Origin: Pisolithus tinctorius
Lineage: Eukaryota > Basidiomycota > Agaricomycetes > Boletales > Pisolithaceae
Direction of reading: 5' to 3'
Length of the DNA stretch: 64,000 nt
Assembly: GCA_024663395.1 (NCBI GenBank)
Contig: JANFAH010000002.1
Location: forward strand, 4,340,001-4,404,000
The first letter of the stretch is position 1; each line of letters starts with the position of its first letter. The position numbers and the translations under genes are program-made. Below the pieces are notes generated by a model. That model did not search any database. It was not told where the DNA came from and saw only the letters and a program-made list of their open reading frames with translations. Below, one piece after another: positions 35,807 through 46,888 of the stretch.

Positions 35807-36170
35807 TCAGTCACCATCGTGTTCAACCTTATACTTATCGTATGCATCGCGGCCCTTAGTTTCGACTAGGTGGGTTGCAGCAGCGCCGACGAAAGTAGCA
35901 CTGCAATAATACGGGGGAACGTCAGCAATCATGCAGCATGCACAGTCAAGTACTTGAACCTACTAGAGCTCTTTAGCCTTGGCGCGGCTGTGGAGTTTCC
36001 TGTTCTTTGCTAGGTGGTCCTCATAAGCTTTGGTAACCTGAAATATATCGGTCAGTACTGTCACCACCCTTCCGTACACAGAACGCAGGTATCACCTCGT
36101 ACGCGGCAGTGCCGCCGAGTGCGTCGTGCGTTAAGTTACCGTTGTTGTGCACGTCCTGGACCCGCCGCAT
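35807..36170 (-). CDS. CipC-like paralog B, apparently lacking its original start codon
   Basis: Three exons spell a CipC core: NLTHDALGGTAAYE, VTKAYEDHLAKNRKLHSRAK, AKELYATFVGAA, VETKGRDAYDKY, stop TGA at 35807-35809. Splice sites are canonical (GTGATA to TTTCAG; GTAGGT to TTGCAG). Upstream near 36233, where paralog C has ATGGGTATCCTCGAC, this copy reads GTGGGTCCCCTCGAT, so the ancestral start is lost. The first in-frame ATG is now 36170, inside the second coding segment, which would give a protein without its N-terminus. It is more diverged than A or C. Either a decaying paralog or one using the internal start. Confidence 0.6.
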
Positions 36171-36259
36171 TCAGCGCTGACAAAGTGGGGATCTAATGTA
36201 GAAAGGGCCTCACATCGTGATCATTCTGGAAGGAATCGAGGGGACCCACGATGATAGAA

Positions 36260-37349
36260 TGCTTGAGCGTAAATGTAGTAAATAATTAAGATCCTGCAAG
36301 AGCTAGGAAAGAGCTTAAATACCTCTGGGAGTGAGTCTGAGTGAGTGTGAACTTATTTCCCCGGTCGCGTAAACGGAGGGAATCGATTATCAGGACCACT
36401 CCTGAGGCCTGAGGCCTGATTCCGTACCCGGCTGTTGCAACGTTGAACGTCGGCATCGGTTGACACCTGTGCATACCCCCTGTTCTTTCTAACCTTTCTT
36501 TTTTGCCTTTCCATTTATTGTACCATGACCATACCAGACCGTACGACCCTAGAAACATGCAGACTACTGATCTTGATGCTAGCATCCAATCGGTGTTTGC
36601 ACACTCACCCAACTTCCGCTCAATCTACCATCAGAGCACTGCTTCTGTGGGGCCATACATTGTGGACTATTTAGTGCCAACGAATTGCACTGCGTCCGGT
36701 CGGTCGCAGCATAGAGCCGGTATTGGTCCATACACCTGAAGAACGTCCGAGACAGGACTAGTGTCCGTTGATACTTCCCGGCAACTTCCTCCAACAAGTA
36801 CAGTGCTTGCTGGGTTGAAGCGAAGTACCCGATTCAATCTGCGATTCGTATCAGCTGTGTGCAGTCGCTTGGACCATATGCCCTGTAGAAAGACAGGTAT
36901 CGAGGGAGAGTGAGGTGGCGGAGATCCCCGTCCCCACCCCGAATCTATTACTGACCTAGAAATAGATTGATTGCTGCGGACGAAGTCAGTTCGGATGCAA
37001 TCTCAGCGAGAAACTGAACCAGACTCCAAGAACAAGGCCGCTAACGGTGAACCGTCCCGCCAACTGATTGCACGTGATTCACGCCGTATCGTAACGACGG
37101 TGCATGAATGCAGGCGCGCCTGACTTGTACTCGATGTTGGAATTCTGAATATTCAACCCCACTTGTGCGATGATACTTAAATCACTCGTTCAGTGGCATA
37201 CAGATATAGTATTACAATCTTCCTAACGATGAGGCCAATTGGGAATCGGGACTATCAAGCTCCACAAGTGCAAGGATTGACTTATCAAATATATAGATGT
37301 TTACACCTAATAATTCCCCTCGACGTAAACGTTCTCGGTGAATTGCTCG
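36260..37349. other. intergenic, nothing recognised
   Basis: Between CipC paralogs B and C. Short open frames only, no family signal. Confidence 0.5.
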
Positions 37350-37866
37350 TCAATCTGTGTCCTGGCTAGAGCCCTCGAAGTCAGTAACCAAGGAATACCA
37401 ATGAAACAGATATCAGTTACCATGGCGTTTGGCCCTCTCCCTATCGACGAAGTCCAAGCCCTTGGTTTCGACCTCACGGTCAACGAAAGCGCCAGCGAGA
37501 CCGGCCCTGGAAAGTTACCATTGTCAGTACTTTAGGCGGGGTGGAGAAAATGCCTCGTCGTACAAGATTTCTTTAGCCTTCGCGTGGCTGTCGGGCTGTC
37601 CGTTCCTAGCTACGTGGTCCTCATATGCTTTGGCGGCCTGCAGAGTTTATTCGTTATTCCCCATCGTGAAACACCTGAGGTATAACGCCCACCTCGTACG
37701 CAGCTGCGCCAGCGATGAGCTCGTGGGAAGTACTGGCCTTATGATGATTCTTGAACCACAGCGTTAGCCGTTTGGAAGTGGAATGGGGATGACGACGTCC
37801 TTACTCCAGTTTCGTTATACTGGTTGTAGCTGTCCTCGTGGGAAGAGAAGACGTCGAGGATACCCA
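37350..37866 (-). CDS. CipC-like small stress-response protein, paralog C
   Basis: The best-preserved of the three paralogs. ATG 37866 (MGILDVFSSHEDSYNQYN). Introns: GTAAGG to TTCAAG before NHHKASTSHELIAGAAAYE; GTGGGC to CTGCAG before AAKAYEDHVARNGQPD; GTACGA to TTCCAG before AGLAGAFVDREVETKGLDF; and a last one leading to a two-codon end with TGA at 37350-37352. The spacing and motifs match CipC from filamentous ascomycetes closely. Tandem paralogs A, B and C share strand and intron positions, so they arose by local duplication. Confidence 0.85.
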
Positions 37867-38632
37867 TGATTGTTCAGCTGAATATGAGGAGGCGTGAGTT
37901 ATGACCGTCAGGAGAGACCTTTCAAAGGTTTATATACCTCGAAGAGGGGTAAACCATCCGAATCCCGAACGTGACAATCATATCAAGACCCCTGGCAGTT
38001 GCCAGCCGCTGTCGAAACTAGTCCGCACTTGACATGATGCCCTGTCTCATTTTTGTTCAGATTGTTCCACGATTGGGTCTTATCTAGAGTCCTGATTTGA
38101 TGGACCGAGTTCGCTCTAGATTATCAGTCAGCTGAGCCCCCCAAATACAGATGATTCTATTCCTTCGGGGACCGGCACAGTCTATGTAGTTTATTTCGGT
38201 GTGATATACACGTGCGCTGGTGATATGGCGTGAGAGGTGCTCATCGAGGGGTAAGGGGATCCCACAGCGGGTGACTTTTTTGGGGAAGGAAAGGAAGACG
38301 GTACGTGTCGCCATCGGATCCCGCTGGAAGTTTGGTCAACGAAGACCGCGCCGGTGATCACTCTTCGGAAGCCCGCACAACTGCTTTGGAAGATCATATC
38401 GACCAATCGATGGCAGTACTTATTGATGTATCATATAGACCGTCATCGTATCCATGCTAATATGCTCGAGCCTGTGGAATAGAAAGAAAAGGGTAGCCGA
38501 GTTGCTGGGATCGTACGACTTCCCACAAATGCTATGGCAATGATGGGAGTTCCAAAGGTAACGAGGATCACCTTGTTGTGAGGGTGCATACGCCGTCCAG
38601 TTGCTGTCAAAGATCCTGCCTCATTAGACTGG
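37867..38632. other. intergenic, nothing recognised
   Basis: Upstream region of CipC paralog C. Nothing recognised. Confidence 0.5.
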
Positions 38633-39064
38633 ATGGTTTGGCTCTCCAACGAGGCAACGGACGCCAGACGGGTGGGCACAAGGCAGTGCTTCTGTGGCAG
38701 ACCCCCCAAATTAGCACGGCGTCCTGAACTCCAAACCAATGGTTTCCTAACCTTGTTAAAGGCGAACAAGGAAGAGGCCTATTTGGTACGACTCTTGGGT
38801 ATTCCTGAGGTGACCGAGCTCATCCAGCACCCAACTTTCGTGCCTCCAGAATCTGTGTGCTCGAAAATGTCATTTCTCGGCGTGGACGAAGACAGGATCG
38901 TCGAGCAATTGAAGCCCGAACTTCAGAAACTCGTCGACTCTGTCATGAGTCTGGCATCAACCTTGGTGTTAGCCATCATCACCTGCACTATCGTGTACAT
39001 CTATCGACAAATGAAGGAGGAGAAAAGGGCGAAGGAGCTCCATTCAAGACGTATGGTTAACTGA
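38633..39064 (+). CDS. hypothetical protein with one C-terminal transmembrane segment
   Basis: Uninterrupted 143-codon frame from ATG 38633. Nothing resembles a known family. The last third has a charged amphipathic stretch (DRIVEQLKPELQKLVDSV), a clear hydrophobic helix (ASTLVLAIITCTIVYIY) and a short basic tail (RQMKEEKRAKE), as in a tail-anchored or small membrane protein; an ATG at 38868 would give this part alone. A real but unknown gene is possible; chance is not excluded. Confidence 0.4.
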   Translation: MVWLSNEATDARRVGTRQCFCGRPPKLARRPELQTNGFLTLLKANKEEAYLVRLLGIPEVTELIQHPTFVPPESVCSKMSFLGVDEDRIVEQLKPELQKLVDSVMSLASTLVLAIITCTIVYIYRQMKEEKRAKELHSRRMVN

Positions 39065-39280
39065 GAGATGGGGGTGGTCCCAAAAGCAGAGTCATTGTAC
39101 CCCGGGCTGGGTGTAGAGTAACGTTCGAGGTCGCTCAGAAATCTATTACCAGTGACTCTAGTCCGAGTCCGAAGTTCGCGACGCGAACTGAAGTCAAGTT
39201 GAAGTTGTTGACAAGTTGAGACTGGCAGAATCTGAAACAAGGCACAAATACACTTTACTTCTACAACGTCAACGGTGACC

Positions 39281-39661
39281 ATGGCAGACACGGTAGAGCT
39301 CCTCAAAGGTATGCATCTGTTCTTAAGTTGTCTACTATAAGAAACCCAATCTTCGAGTCCCCACTACCCTCTGTTTCCAACTGGCTAATTCCGACTCTAC
39401 CCGTAGCCAAGATACAAGAGCGCGAGCACCACCTCAGAGAGTCCTGGGTGAAAGCTATGGAGACTCGCCTTGTCCGGGATGAACTCGCCAAGTGTCACCG
39501 ATACGAGGGCGTTAACCACCTCGAGAATTGCAGATGGCTAGCAGACAAGTATATCCAAATGCTTCAGGAAAACAGAGTGCGTACTTTCTCCACCCTTCGC
39601 TGTTCTTCCCTCTGAACGGTGGGTGGGTTAGGTCAAGGGGTATAAGAAGATCGAGGTGTGA
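39281..39661 (+). CDS. NADH:ubiquinone oxidoreductase ~12-kDa subunit (PDSW/NDUFB10-like)
   Basis: Accessory subunit of mitochondrial complex I, on the intermembrane side of the membrane arm. Three exons (39281-39308, 39407-39576, 39632-39661) give about 75 residues: MADTVELLKAKIQER, then VKAMETRLVRDELAKCHR, EGVNHLENCRWLADKYI and QENRVKGYKKIEV. The paired cysteines (AKCHR and ENCRW) in a CX(n)C arrangement and the EGVNH-x-ENC motif are typical of this subunit. The length fits the fungal 10-12 kDa forms. Introns are canonical. Confidence 0.85.
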
Positions 39662-39899
39662 GGGTATCCATGGCAGTGAGATTGCAACGAAAAGCTGGAC
39701 GATTCACTTCACCACTTGTCATCCATCCCTACTAGGTCATTTCAGCTCGCAGTTCCACGTCCTCCGATCTGACGGGCGTAGCAAGCGTGTTTAAATTGCT
39801 TGTCCAGTATATCCACTAATGCCAAAACACCCTATTAGTTTATGAGACGATGGTAGCTACATGTGACAAGTGGTTCTAGTCTGGCTCTAGGCTAATGGT

Positions 39900-41025
39900 T
39901 TATTTTCTTGTCTTCCTCTTCCTGCCCTCAGTGCCGCTGGTTTCCCCTGCACTGGGTTCCTCACCACTACCAACAGCGACTTTCTTAGCTTTGGGCTTCT
40001 TGAGGTGATGTACGGGTATCCAATCCTCGTCGTATCCACCTGTGCTAGTGCCGGTCGCTGTAGCAGCAGGTGTAGTTCCTTCCTGTCGGCGTTTGGGATT
40101 CTTGACCTTGGGTACAGGGAGGTATGTAAGGTAGGCATAGTATGAACCCCCGCCGAGTATAGCCGCGACAATAAGGTATGTAGAAATGCTATAATTGATT
40201 GAACATCAAACCGCAAGCAAGCGAGGGGAAGAACTGACAGCTTGAAGTCAAACCATGATACTTCGGGTTCGACAATGGTGACAATGGAATCATAAGCGAT
40301 AACGCGATACTTTTCGCCCTGGATGATGACGACAATGGGCCATGAAACAAGTAGCTGAAACCAAATTACGAACCTCAGTTATATGGTCCAACCAGATAGT
40401 GAGTCTCAAGTCCCCTGTCTGAACATCGAATCAGGTTGATACGTTGCAAAAGATACCAAACTCGGCGGACCTTGAACCTAAGCCGCAATCAGTGGGACAT
40501 GAGCGTACAGTACAAAGATACGTACTCTGAATGGAACGCGTAGGGGATTTGTAGTTTTGCGCCTTCGAGTAAAGGAACACCATACGCGAGGGAGGTCGTC
40601 TATGAATTACTAGTCAAACGGGAAGGAAGATGCATTTAAACTGACGAACATTCTTCACAAGCGTGCCGGTTTCTGGGTGATGGAAGGAACCACCGATGGA
40701 TTGCAAGGTTACATTCCGATCGCTCTTGTTTTCGATGGCAAGGAAGATTTGATTGCGTTCACCATTCACGACCTCTGTAACAATCTAGTTATACTACACC
40801 CCCTCGCCAAGCAATGTGAAACATACGGCTAAAAGGGTTGCTTTCCGGAAAAGTTGCAACAACCGAAACTTCAGGCTCCTCCGAGTCGGCATTTGCTAGC
40901 GCATGATTCGTCAACTCCGGAGGAAGTCGGAAGGTCTCCCTCAAAAAGTGCTCACCTACTGCAATGAAGGACACCAACGTAGCAGCCAAACAGAGACCGC
41001 GGGCGAGAAGAGTCGGTAGACGCAT
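39900..41025 (-). CDS. IRC22-like / TRAP-alpha (SSR1)-like ER membrane protein
   Basis: ER membrane protein related to fungal Irc22 and the translocon-associated protein alpha subunit. Start ATG 41025 (MRLPTLLARGLCLAATLVSF), a hydrophobic signal sequence. The lumenal domain has VSVVATFPESNPF and, after an intron, VVNGERNQIFLAIENKSDRN, then PPSRMVFL and YGVPLLEGAKLQIP-like exons. A transmembrane helix (about 40160) leads to a cytosolic tail (YYAYLTYLPVPKVKNPKRRQ) with the family's end motif DEDWIPVHHLKKPK, stop at 39900. About seven exons. Probably involved in protein translocation or ER folding, inferred from the family. Confidence 0.8.
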
Positions 41026-41292
41026 GTCGTAGCCAAAAGTCAACCGTAGTAGCGCGTAGTCAACTTTTACAGCCAACGTGTCCCCTGAGCAAATTTGACA
41101 AGGATGTCACGTGACCCTTCGGGGAGTTCTTTTTTTCCCTTCACCCGTCTTCAAGTGACTACATTGCCGTACCTTCTTGCTGGAGCCCTTGAGGTTGGGA
41201 TACCTGAGCGTTGAGCTCCCATTACGTTGGCGTAGACGGGTAGCCATATAAAGTGACAGCAAAAACACTACCTAAGGTCGACTAAGCAGTCC

Positions 41293-42440
41293 CTATCTCC
41301 GAACAGACGCAGGCTCAATCTCTCTCAGAAGCAACTGTGCTACCTCCCACGCCGTCTCCGGTCGGCCTTTAAACACTTTGTCGAACATCGACACACGCCA
41401 TTTCCCGTTACTGTTGTTATCCAAAGTCGCCACTGTGCTTTTCAGCTTCTCCAGCTGCTGGTTCACCTTCTCTTCTTTAAGGATAGAGGCTGGTTCTTTG
41501 GTCGGTACCACATAGACGCACGATGGTACTGCGAACCCATTGGGGAAGGTCGTCAAGAAGGTCTCGAGATGTCGCGTCATCAACATGTCGTGGTGTGTCG
41601 GATCCCTGGCAAGTGGGTGGAGAAAAAGAATGCCAGAACCACGACATTCTTTGGTATATCTGTAGTGGTATTTGAATGCGGGTTCAAGGTGCACTCGTTG
41701 GGGTTACCTTGACTTTATCCAATCAGTTGTGACCTTTTCAGCATCGAAACCCTCGAGCTCGGTATGGAACGATGGCGTGTCAACAACTATGATGTTGTTT
41801 AAATCGTTCTTGAAGTTGCACCTCAACGCCTGCACATACTTGGTGCGGGGATGTTGACCCTTCTCCCCAACTTGGATTTCGTCATTCTTACACAATTCCT
41901 TGGTGAACTAACAACTGGTCAGGGAAAGATATCGCGTATAGGAAAGTTGCAGTGTTACCCAGCTCTTGCCTGATCCTGTTGGTCCTACCACGCTGCAAGC
42001 GACGTTCAGCCCTTGCCCTGAAGGAAGATGAAGAGATATCTCACCACTCACAATATTACGAAATCATTTTCCGCAACTTTCGCTGTAATGAAAGCATTCT
42101 TGAAATTGGACACCAGGTTTTGAAAAATTGCCATCGGACAGCCGAGGGATGCGAAGTGGTGTCAGTGGGGACCGCAATGGAGGTGAGTACGAGGCCACTT
42201 CAACGGTAAATAACTCTTCACACATGCTGTAGACACGTGCCCCTGAGGGAATGCCTTCCTTGGAGTCGACAATATTTGGACAGCCGAAAGGCGACCAAAG
42301 ACACCGGATGGGCCTCGACGCTCCCAATGTTGGTAGCCGCATGGCCAAACCCAACATAGATCGATTACAGGTGTGGTGCCAGAACCAGACGGAAAGATGT
42401 CAACGTCAACATGTCGATCGAACTTGGAAGAATCTATGAC
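41293..42440 (-). CDS. P-loop GTPase-like protein (fungal G-domain family)
   Basis: Recognisable exons are SVVGPTGSGKSW (G1/P-loop, about 41985), FTKELCKNDEIQ, NNIIVVDTPSFHTELEG (G3-like D-T-P-S, about 41760) and, after an intron, the C-terminal part ILFLHPLARDPTHHDMLM, CVYVVPTKEP, ending ASVRR with TAG at 41293. This matches the abundant Agaricomycete family of small AIG1/septin-like P-loop proteins of unknown role. I could not join the 5' exon (about 42440-42080, open but phase-inconsistent at the donor near 42060) to the P-loop exon, so the start is uncertain and the 5' end may be damaged. A second, larger member of the class lies at 59428. Confidence 0.6.
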
Positions 42441-43165
42441 TGTAAGGTTTCACGGATAACCAGTACTCGATTTCTTGGTACTGCCAGTCAATATGGCAGG
42501 ACTTAGGGTTTCAGTCACCCGGGGCGGCATTACAAACATCAAATAAATTCCGATCGACCAATGTGACAAAGTTGTGGAGCACTTGAAATAGCACATTCAC
42601 TGTCCATGGCCATGTTCCTCGGGCTAATACTGGGTTATCTCTGACACGGCTCGTCTGTTCTCCTGGCTGGTTGCCATTGAGAAGTTCCTGTGTCGGTGTC
42701 CGGCTTTCTTTTATCTTGCTATACTGTTCTCGCTCGCTAGTCGCCCCTATCTTCTCATGGGTCCCATAATTTTACACTCATCTAATCTTCGCATCCATCT
42801 TCTGTATAATCCAATCGAGACAACTTTCTATTAAGTGCCTGAGCCAAGTCCTTGTCCTTCGCTTAGTGAACGAACAAACAAAGACATTGTCGTCTATACG
42901 TAAGCCCTTTTGTAACGTTCAACAGCGGCGACGTTAACCCCCCACTCTCAAGGCGAGGAGATGCGAAATTGCGAATGGTTGGCTGACATGAAGAGGTGGG
43001 TACGGCAAGTCCTATATACTACCGGCCAACCGGTCAACTGCCGCCACTAATTCACATGCTTCTCGATGAAAGGAACGCTCGTCTCATTTGTTGCGATGAT
43101 CCTACGTATCCCCGACGAAAGGCGTCGTAGGCTGTCTATTTAGATCCCTGTCCAACAGGTCAACC
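42441..43165. other. intergenic, nothing recognised
   Basis: Divergent spacer before the crotonase gene. Nothing recognised. Confidence 0.5.
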
Positions 43166-44271
43166 ATGTTGTCGAGCAGTCAAACCCCTCTGCGATTCCC
43201 TGCTTCTCTTCCCTCCACCGAGCCGCTTGTCACTATATCATACCGTAAGGGAACGTTTTGTGTCCGTATTGTCGCTGTTGAAACGCCATTTATCGTAGCA
43301 CACGATGGCCTGTGGATAATCGAACTGCACAACGGAGAGGACTCACGTCTCACCAAGCGAATGATCGATGATGCTATCCGGCCCGCCTTGGACCTTGTTG
43401 AAGAGCACTGGAATTTTAACAGAGGCTCTTCCCCGACTACGCGAAGCAAGGATGCCTCCGGCAGAGACAGCGGAGAAGGCGCTGTTATAATAATAGGGAA
43501 GCGAAGTCAGGACAAGTTTTTCAGCAACGGTTTTGAGTACGAGAGCGTGAAGGGCAACCCGGCTTTCTTCAATGGTAAGGCATGATACCGTCTCCTTTGT
43601 CCTATTGGTTCAGCTCATGTCTTTCAGAAACTGCGAATCCGCTTATTGCTCGTTTGATGACTTTTCCAAGTGAACCATCTCATACCATCAAGCTGCGGTT
43701 TGTTCTGACATTTCCACACAGTTCCGACGATCGCCGCTATTAACGGCCACTGCTTCGCAGCGGGAATGATGCTCGCCCTTTCTTGTGATTACCGAATAAT
43801 GACTGATGGAAGCAGAAGACGTGCATGGATGTGTATGAACGAGGTCAGTCCATGACTACGGGCGGTCTAGCTTTGTCATACACCGCCATGCCTGGTGTCC
43901 AGAAGCTCAAAGATAGCTCATCACAGATTCATTTCGGTGCACCATGGCCTCTGTCATTTGCCGCTATCTTAAACACCAAGGTTTCTGATCCATCTGTTCG
44001 AAGACGCATTGCTTTGGAAGGGCATAGATTCACACCCTCAGAAGCGCTGGCAGCTGGACTCGTGGACCGACTAGCAAGTTGTGAAGGTACAGGGGCCGAA
44101 CTTGGGACAGAGAACGTTTTGCAGGAAGCTATGAAACTCGCCAAGGAAGTTTCAGCGCTGCCCAAACAGGGTGTCTGGGGTTCCATCAAAGCCTTCCTTT
44201 ATAGGGACTGTTTGGAGACTGTACGTTTGGACGCGCGAACACATTCGATGCTACCAACAGCGAGGCTGTAG
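43166..44271 (+). CDS. enoyl-CoA hydratase/isomerase family protein (crotonase fold)
   Basis: Acts on enoyl-CoA thioesters; most like the peroxisomal delta3,delta2-enoyl-CoA isomerases of fungi used for unsaturated fatty acid breakdown. ATG 43166. The N-terminal segment holds LWIIELHNGEDSRLTK and the first oxyanion region SQDKFFSNGFEYE; after introns come PTIAAINGHCFAAGMMLALS (second oxyanion segment) and DYRIMTDG. Then EIHFGAPWPLSFAAIL and RFTPSEALAAGLVDRLA. The frame ends at 44271; the last few codons may instead be an intron (GTACGT donor at 44220), so the C-terminus is uncertain. No clear PTS1 was seen in this reading. Confidence 0.8.
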
Positions 44272-44863
44272 TCGGGTGCAACTTCGCATACCCCATCTGT
44301 GTAAGTGATTTAGACATCACGTAGACCATCTCACCCAACACTGATGTAGGAATAGCGGCCGATGCACTTGTTGTTCAACTGTATTGGTCCCGGATGACTT
44401 TTGTGTGTAAAATAGTATTTATGCAATGCGCAGCATTGTGTTTGCAAACTTGGTTCCTTGGAAGCATGTTCAAATCATTCCATTCCCCGAGTCCTCCGTG
44501 CCTTTTTATCAATGGCCATGCCGGTGGGGCGTGCTTTGTCTGCTTTGCCCGTTGCCAAGGGTGTGGTTTCTGTGGAATCCATCGTCACATGTATGCTTAT
44601 GTCATTCACCGTTTCCCATGCTAGGGCAACGCTGCAAGACAAAGGCAATTGTGATCGGTATATATAACAAATCGCTTGACAGGTGCGCAGGCTCCTGCAT
44701 AACTGTCACCCTCCTCTTCCTCTCTTCCTCTCCCCTCACAAGGCCTGGCGCCCTCGTTGTCGTTCCCTTCCCTTGGCTGGAATCGTTTCTATCCTTGTTT
44801 TCTTGGTGGTGTATTGAGTGCACCGCGTCTCTCTCGTTAACGTTGACCACATAACACATCAGT
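44272..44863. other. intergenic and protease promoter
   Basis: Contains a TATATATAA motif at about 44659-44667, some 200 bp upstream of the protease start. Nothing else recognised. Confidence 0.45.
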
Positions 44864-46745
44864 ATGAAGTTCTTGACACCAGCCTTTATCCTGGTCGCGT
44901 GTTTCTTGGATTATGTGCTGGGAGTTGTCATTCCTCAGCAGGCCCGGCGCCAGCCCGTCCTTCCTACGCCACAACTCATCACTTTGCCTCTTAAGCGAGT
45001 CCAAAATGTGCCCAAAGATATTCATCCGCAAATGGTCTGTTTTCTGTATTGCGTTCGGGGAGCCCCCTGACCCTTACTCGTTTTGATCATTGTATAGCTT
45101 ATGCAGCAATACATAAACCATGCTTCTAAACGTCTTGCCCGCATGACAGGCCGTCAAGAGCCTTCAGAACATCAACTCCGTTCTGAACTTCATAAAAGGC
45201 TATACATTCTTGATGGTCGACCGGCACCGAGTTTGGCTTCGCCAGGCTCGAGCTTCAATGCCGGGAATACTCGGTTGGGTTTAGCAGCAACGCAGGGCCA
45301 CGGAAAGCAGCCCAGCAAGGGTTCCATCAACAACGGTACCACCCTTTCTGGTAACGCTACTGCACCGGGGAATACAACTGCCCCTGGAAATAGTACCGGA
45401 GTCTCACCTCTCGATATCCAAGCAGCTGAGAATGGTGGCTTAACGTCTGCTAACCCCCCTACGACCAATAATTCTCTGGGATTGGCCATTGAGTATGCTG
45501 TATACGGAATTGCATGAGACTGGTCACTGACCAAAAGACAAACAGGGCCAACGATGTAGCATATATTGCAACAATCCAGGTCGGGACGCCTGCGCAGGAT
45601 TTTAAAATTCTGATGGACTCTGGAAGTGCTGATTTCTGTGAGTGTGCCGGTGAATGAGACTTTTTGTCGTTTGTTTGTTGAGTAATTGTCAGGGATTGGG
45701 AGCGAGAACTGTCAGTCTTCGACGGGTGGTAGTTGTGTGAGTCCCAGTCGACATTGATTGGGGATATATTTGCTGAAGGGACCATAAGGGCAATCACACA
45801 TTCCTTGGTCCACAAAGCTCTTCCTCCTTCGTGTCGAGCAATTCGCCATTCCAAGTCACGTATGGTTCCGGGGCCGTGGCGGGAACTCTCTGCCAAGATC
45901 AAGTTAGCATCGCAGGCCTGAGCTTGAATAATCACACGTTTGGCGTTGCATCGGTCGAGTCACCCCAGTTTTCGAGCTCTTCCGTGCCGTTCGATGGCCT
46001 CATGGGTCTGGCACAATCAGTATGTCTACCGAATCTCTGGACAACCTTACATGCGATGAATCTTTCCACCTTTTTAGACTTTGTCTCAGCAGAACGTCTC
46101 TACGCCAGTGGAATCCCTTGCTTCGAATGGTTTAATCCCGGCTGCAATAACTTCATTCAAGATTTCTCGTCTTTCTGATCAACTCAACGACGGGGAAGTC
46201 ACCTTCGGAGGACTGGACTCTTCCAAATTCGTTGCCAACACCCTCGTTACCATTTCGAACGTCAATCAGCAGGGTTTCTGGGAGGGCGCTATCGATGCAG
46301 TCTCCATCAACGGAGCAGACAGTGGTTTAACAGGACGCACTGCGATTCTTGACACAGGCACTACCGTGATGGTAATTCCACCGGCTGACGCGCAGCAGCT
46401 CATGCAAGGTCTTGGCGGAACATGCGACTCGCAACAATGCACTCTTCCCTGCACTTCCAATTCCAGCCTTGCGTTCACATTTGGAGGATCCTCTTTTGCC
46501 ATTGATCCGAGCGACCTACTCATCCTTCCTGTCCAACCTAACAATCCGACAGGCGATTGCGTTGCTGGAATACAGCCCCAGCAAATTGGAGCGGCAACCC
46601 AATGGCTGGTAAGCTTCTTCCAAGTTACCCGTCTCCATCGCGCTCACGCAATGCGTAGGTCGGAGACGTGTTCTTGAAAAACGCATACTTTTCTACTGAT
46701 GTTGGCAATAACTCAATTTCGCTGGCGAAGCTCTCGGCACCTTGA
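44864..46745 (+). CDS. secreted pepsin-like aspartic protease (family A1)
   Basis: Secreted endopeptidase. Signal peptide MKFLTPAFILVACFLDYVLG, then a propeptide and a linker rich in N-G-T (possible N-glycosylation: NGT, NAT, NTT, NST). The mature domain begins near 45548 with VAYIATIQVGTPAQDF and the first catalytic motif ILMDSGSADFW; the flap YGSGAVAGTLCQDQV follows, then FDGLMGLAQS, and the second catalytic motif AILDTGTTVMVIP. Late CDSQQCTLPC cysteines form the usual loop. The last exon (VGDVFLKNAYFSTDVGNNSI) ends in TGA at 46743-46745. About nine exons with canonical splice sites. Likely extracellular nutrient acquisition. Confidence 0.9.
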
Positions 46746-46888
46746 TGTAATATGACGATAGTCAGACACTGGCTGGGCGGGCCTAGCACAAATAGCGTAT
46801 TTCTAGAGCAGTTGAATTTATTACTGTAGTTATGATGTTCGCGTACCACAAATATATCGAATGGGTGTTGTATTATCACCGAGAGCGG

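Noticed and set aside
36503..36739. 78-codon plus frame between CipC paralogs
   Set aside because: No motif, overlapping antisense frames of similar length, no splice context.
42661..42720. TGTCCGGCTTTC near 42697 as another end of the TATGGAAAGCC transposon family
   Set aside because: The match stops before the terminal CCATA and there is no partner end or direct repeat.
44394..44860. Several overlapping frames between the crotonase and protease genes
   Set aside because: Three overlapping frames in the same few hundred bases with no family signal; the region holds the protease TATA box and looks like intergenic DNA.
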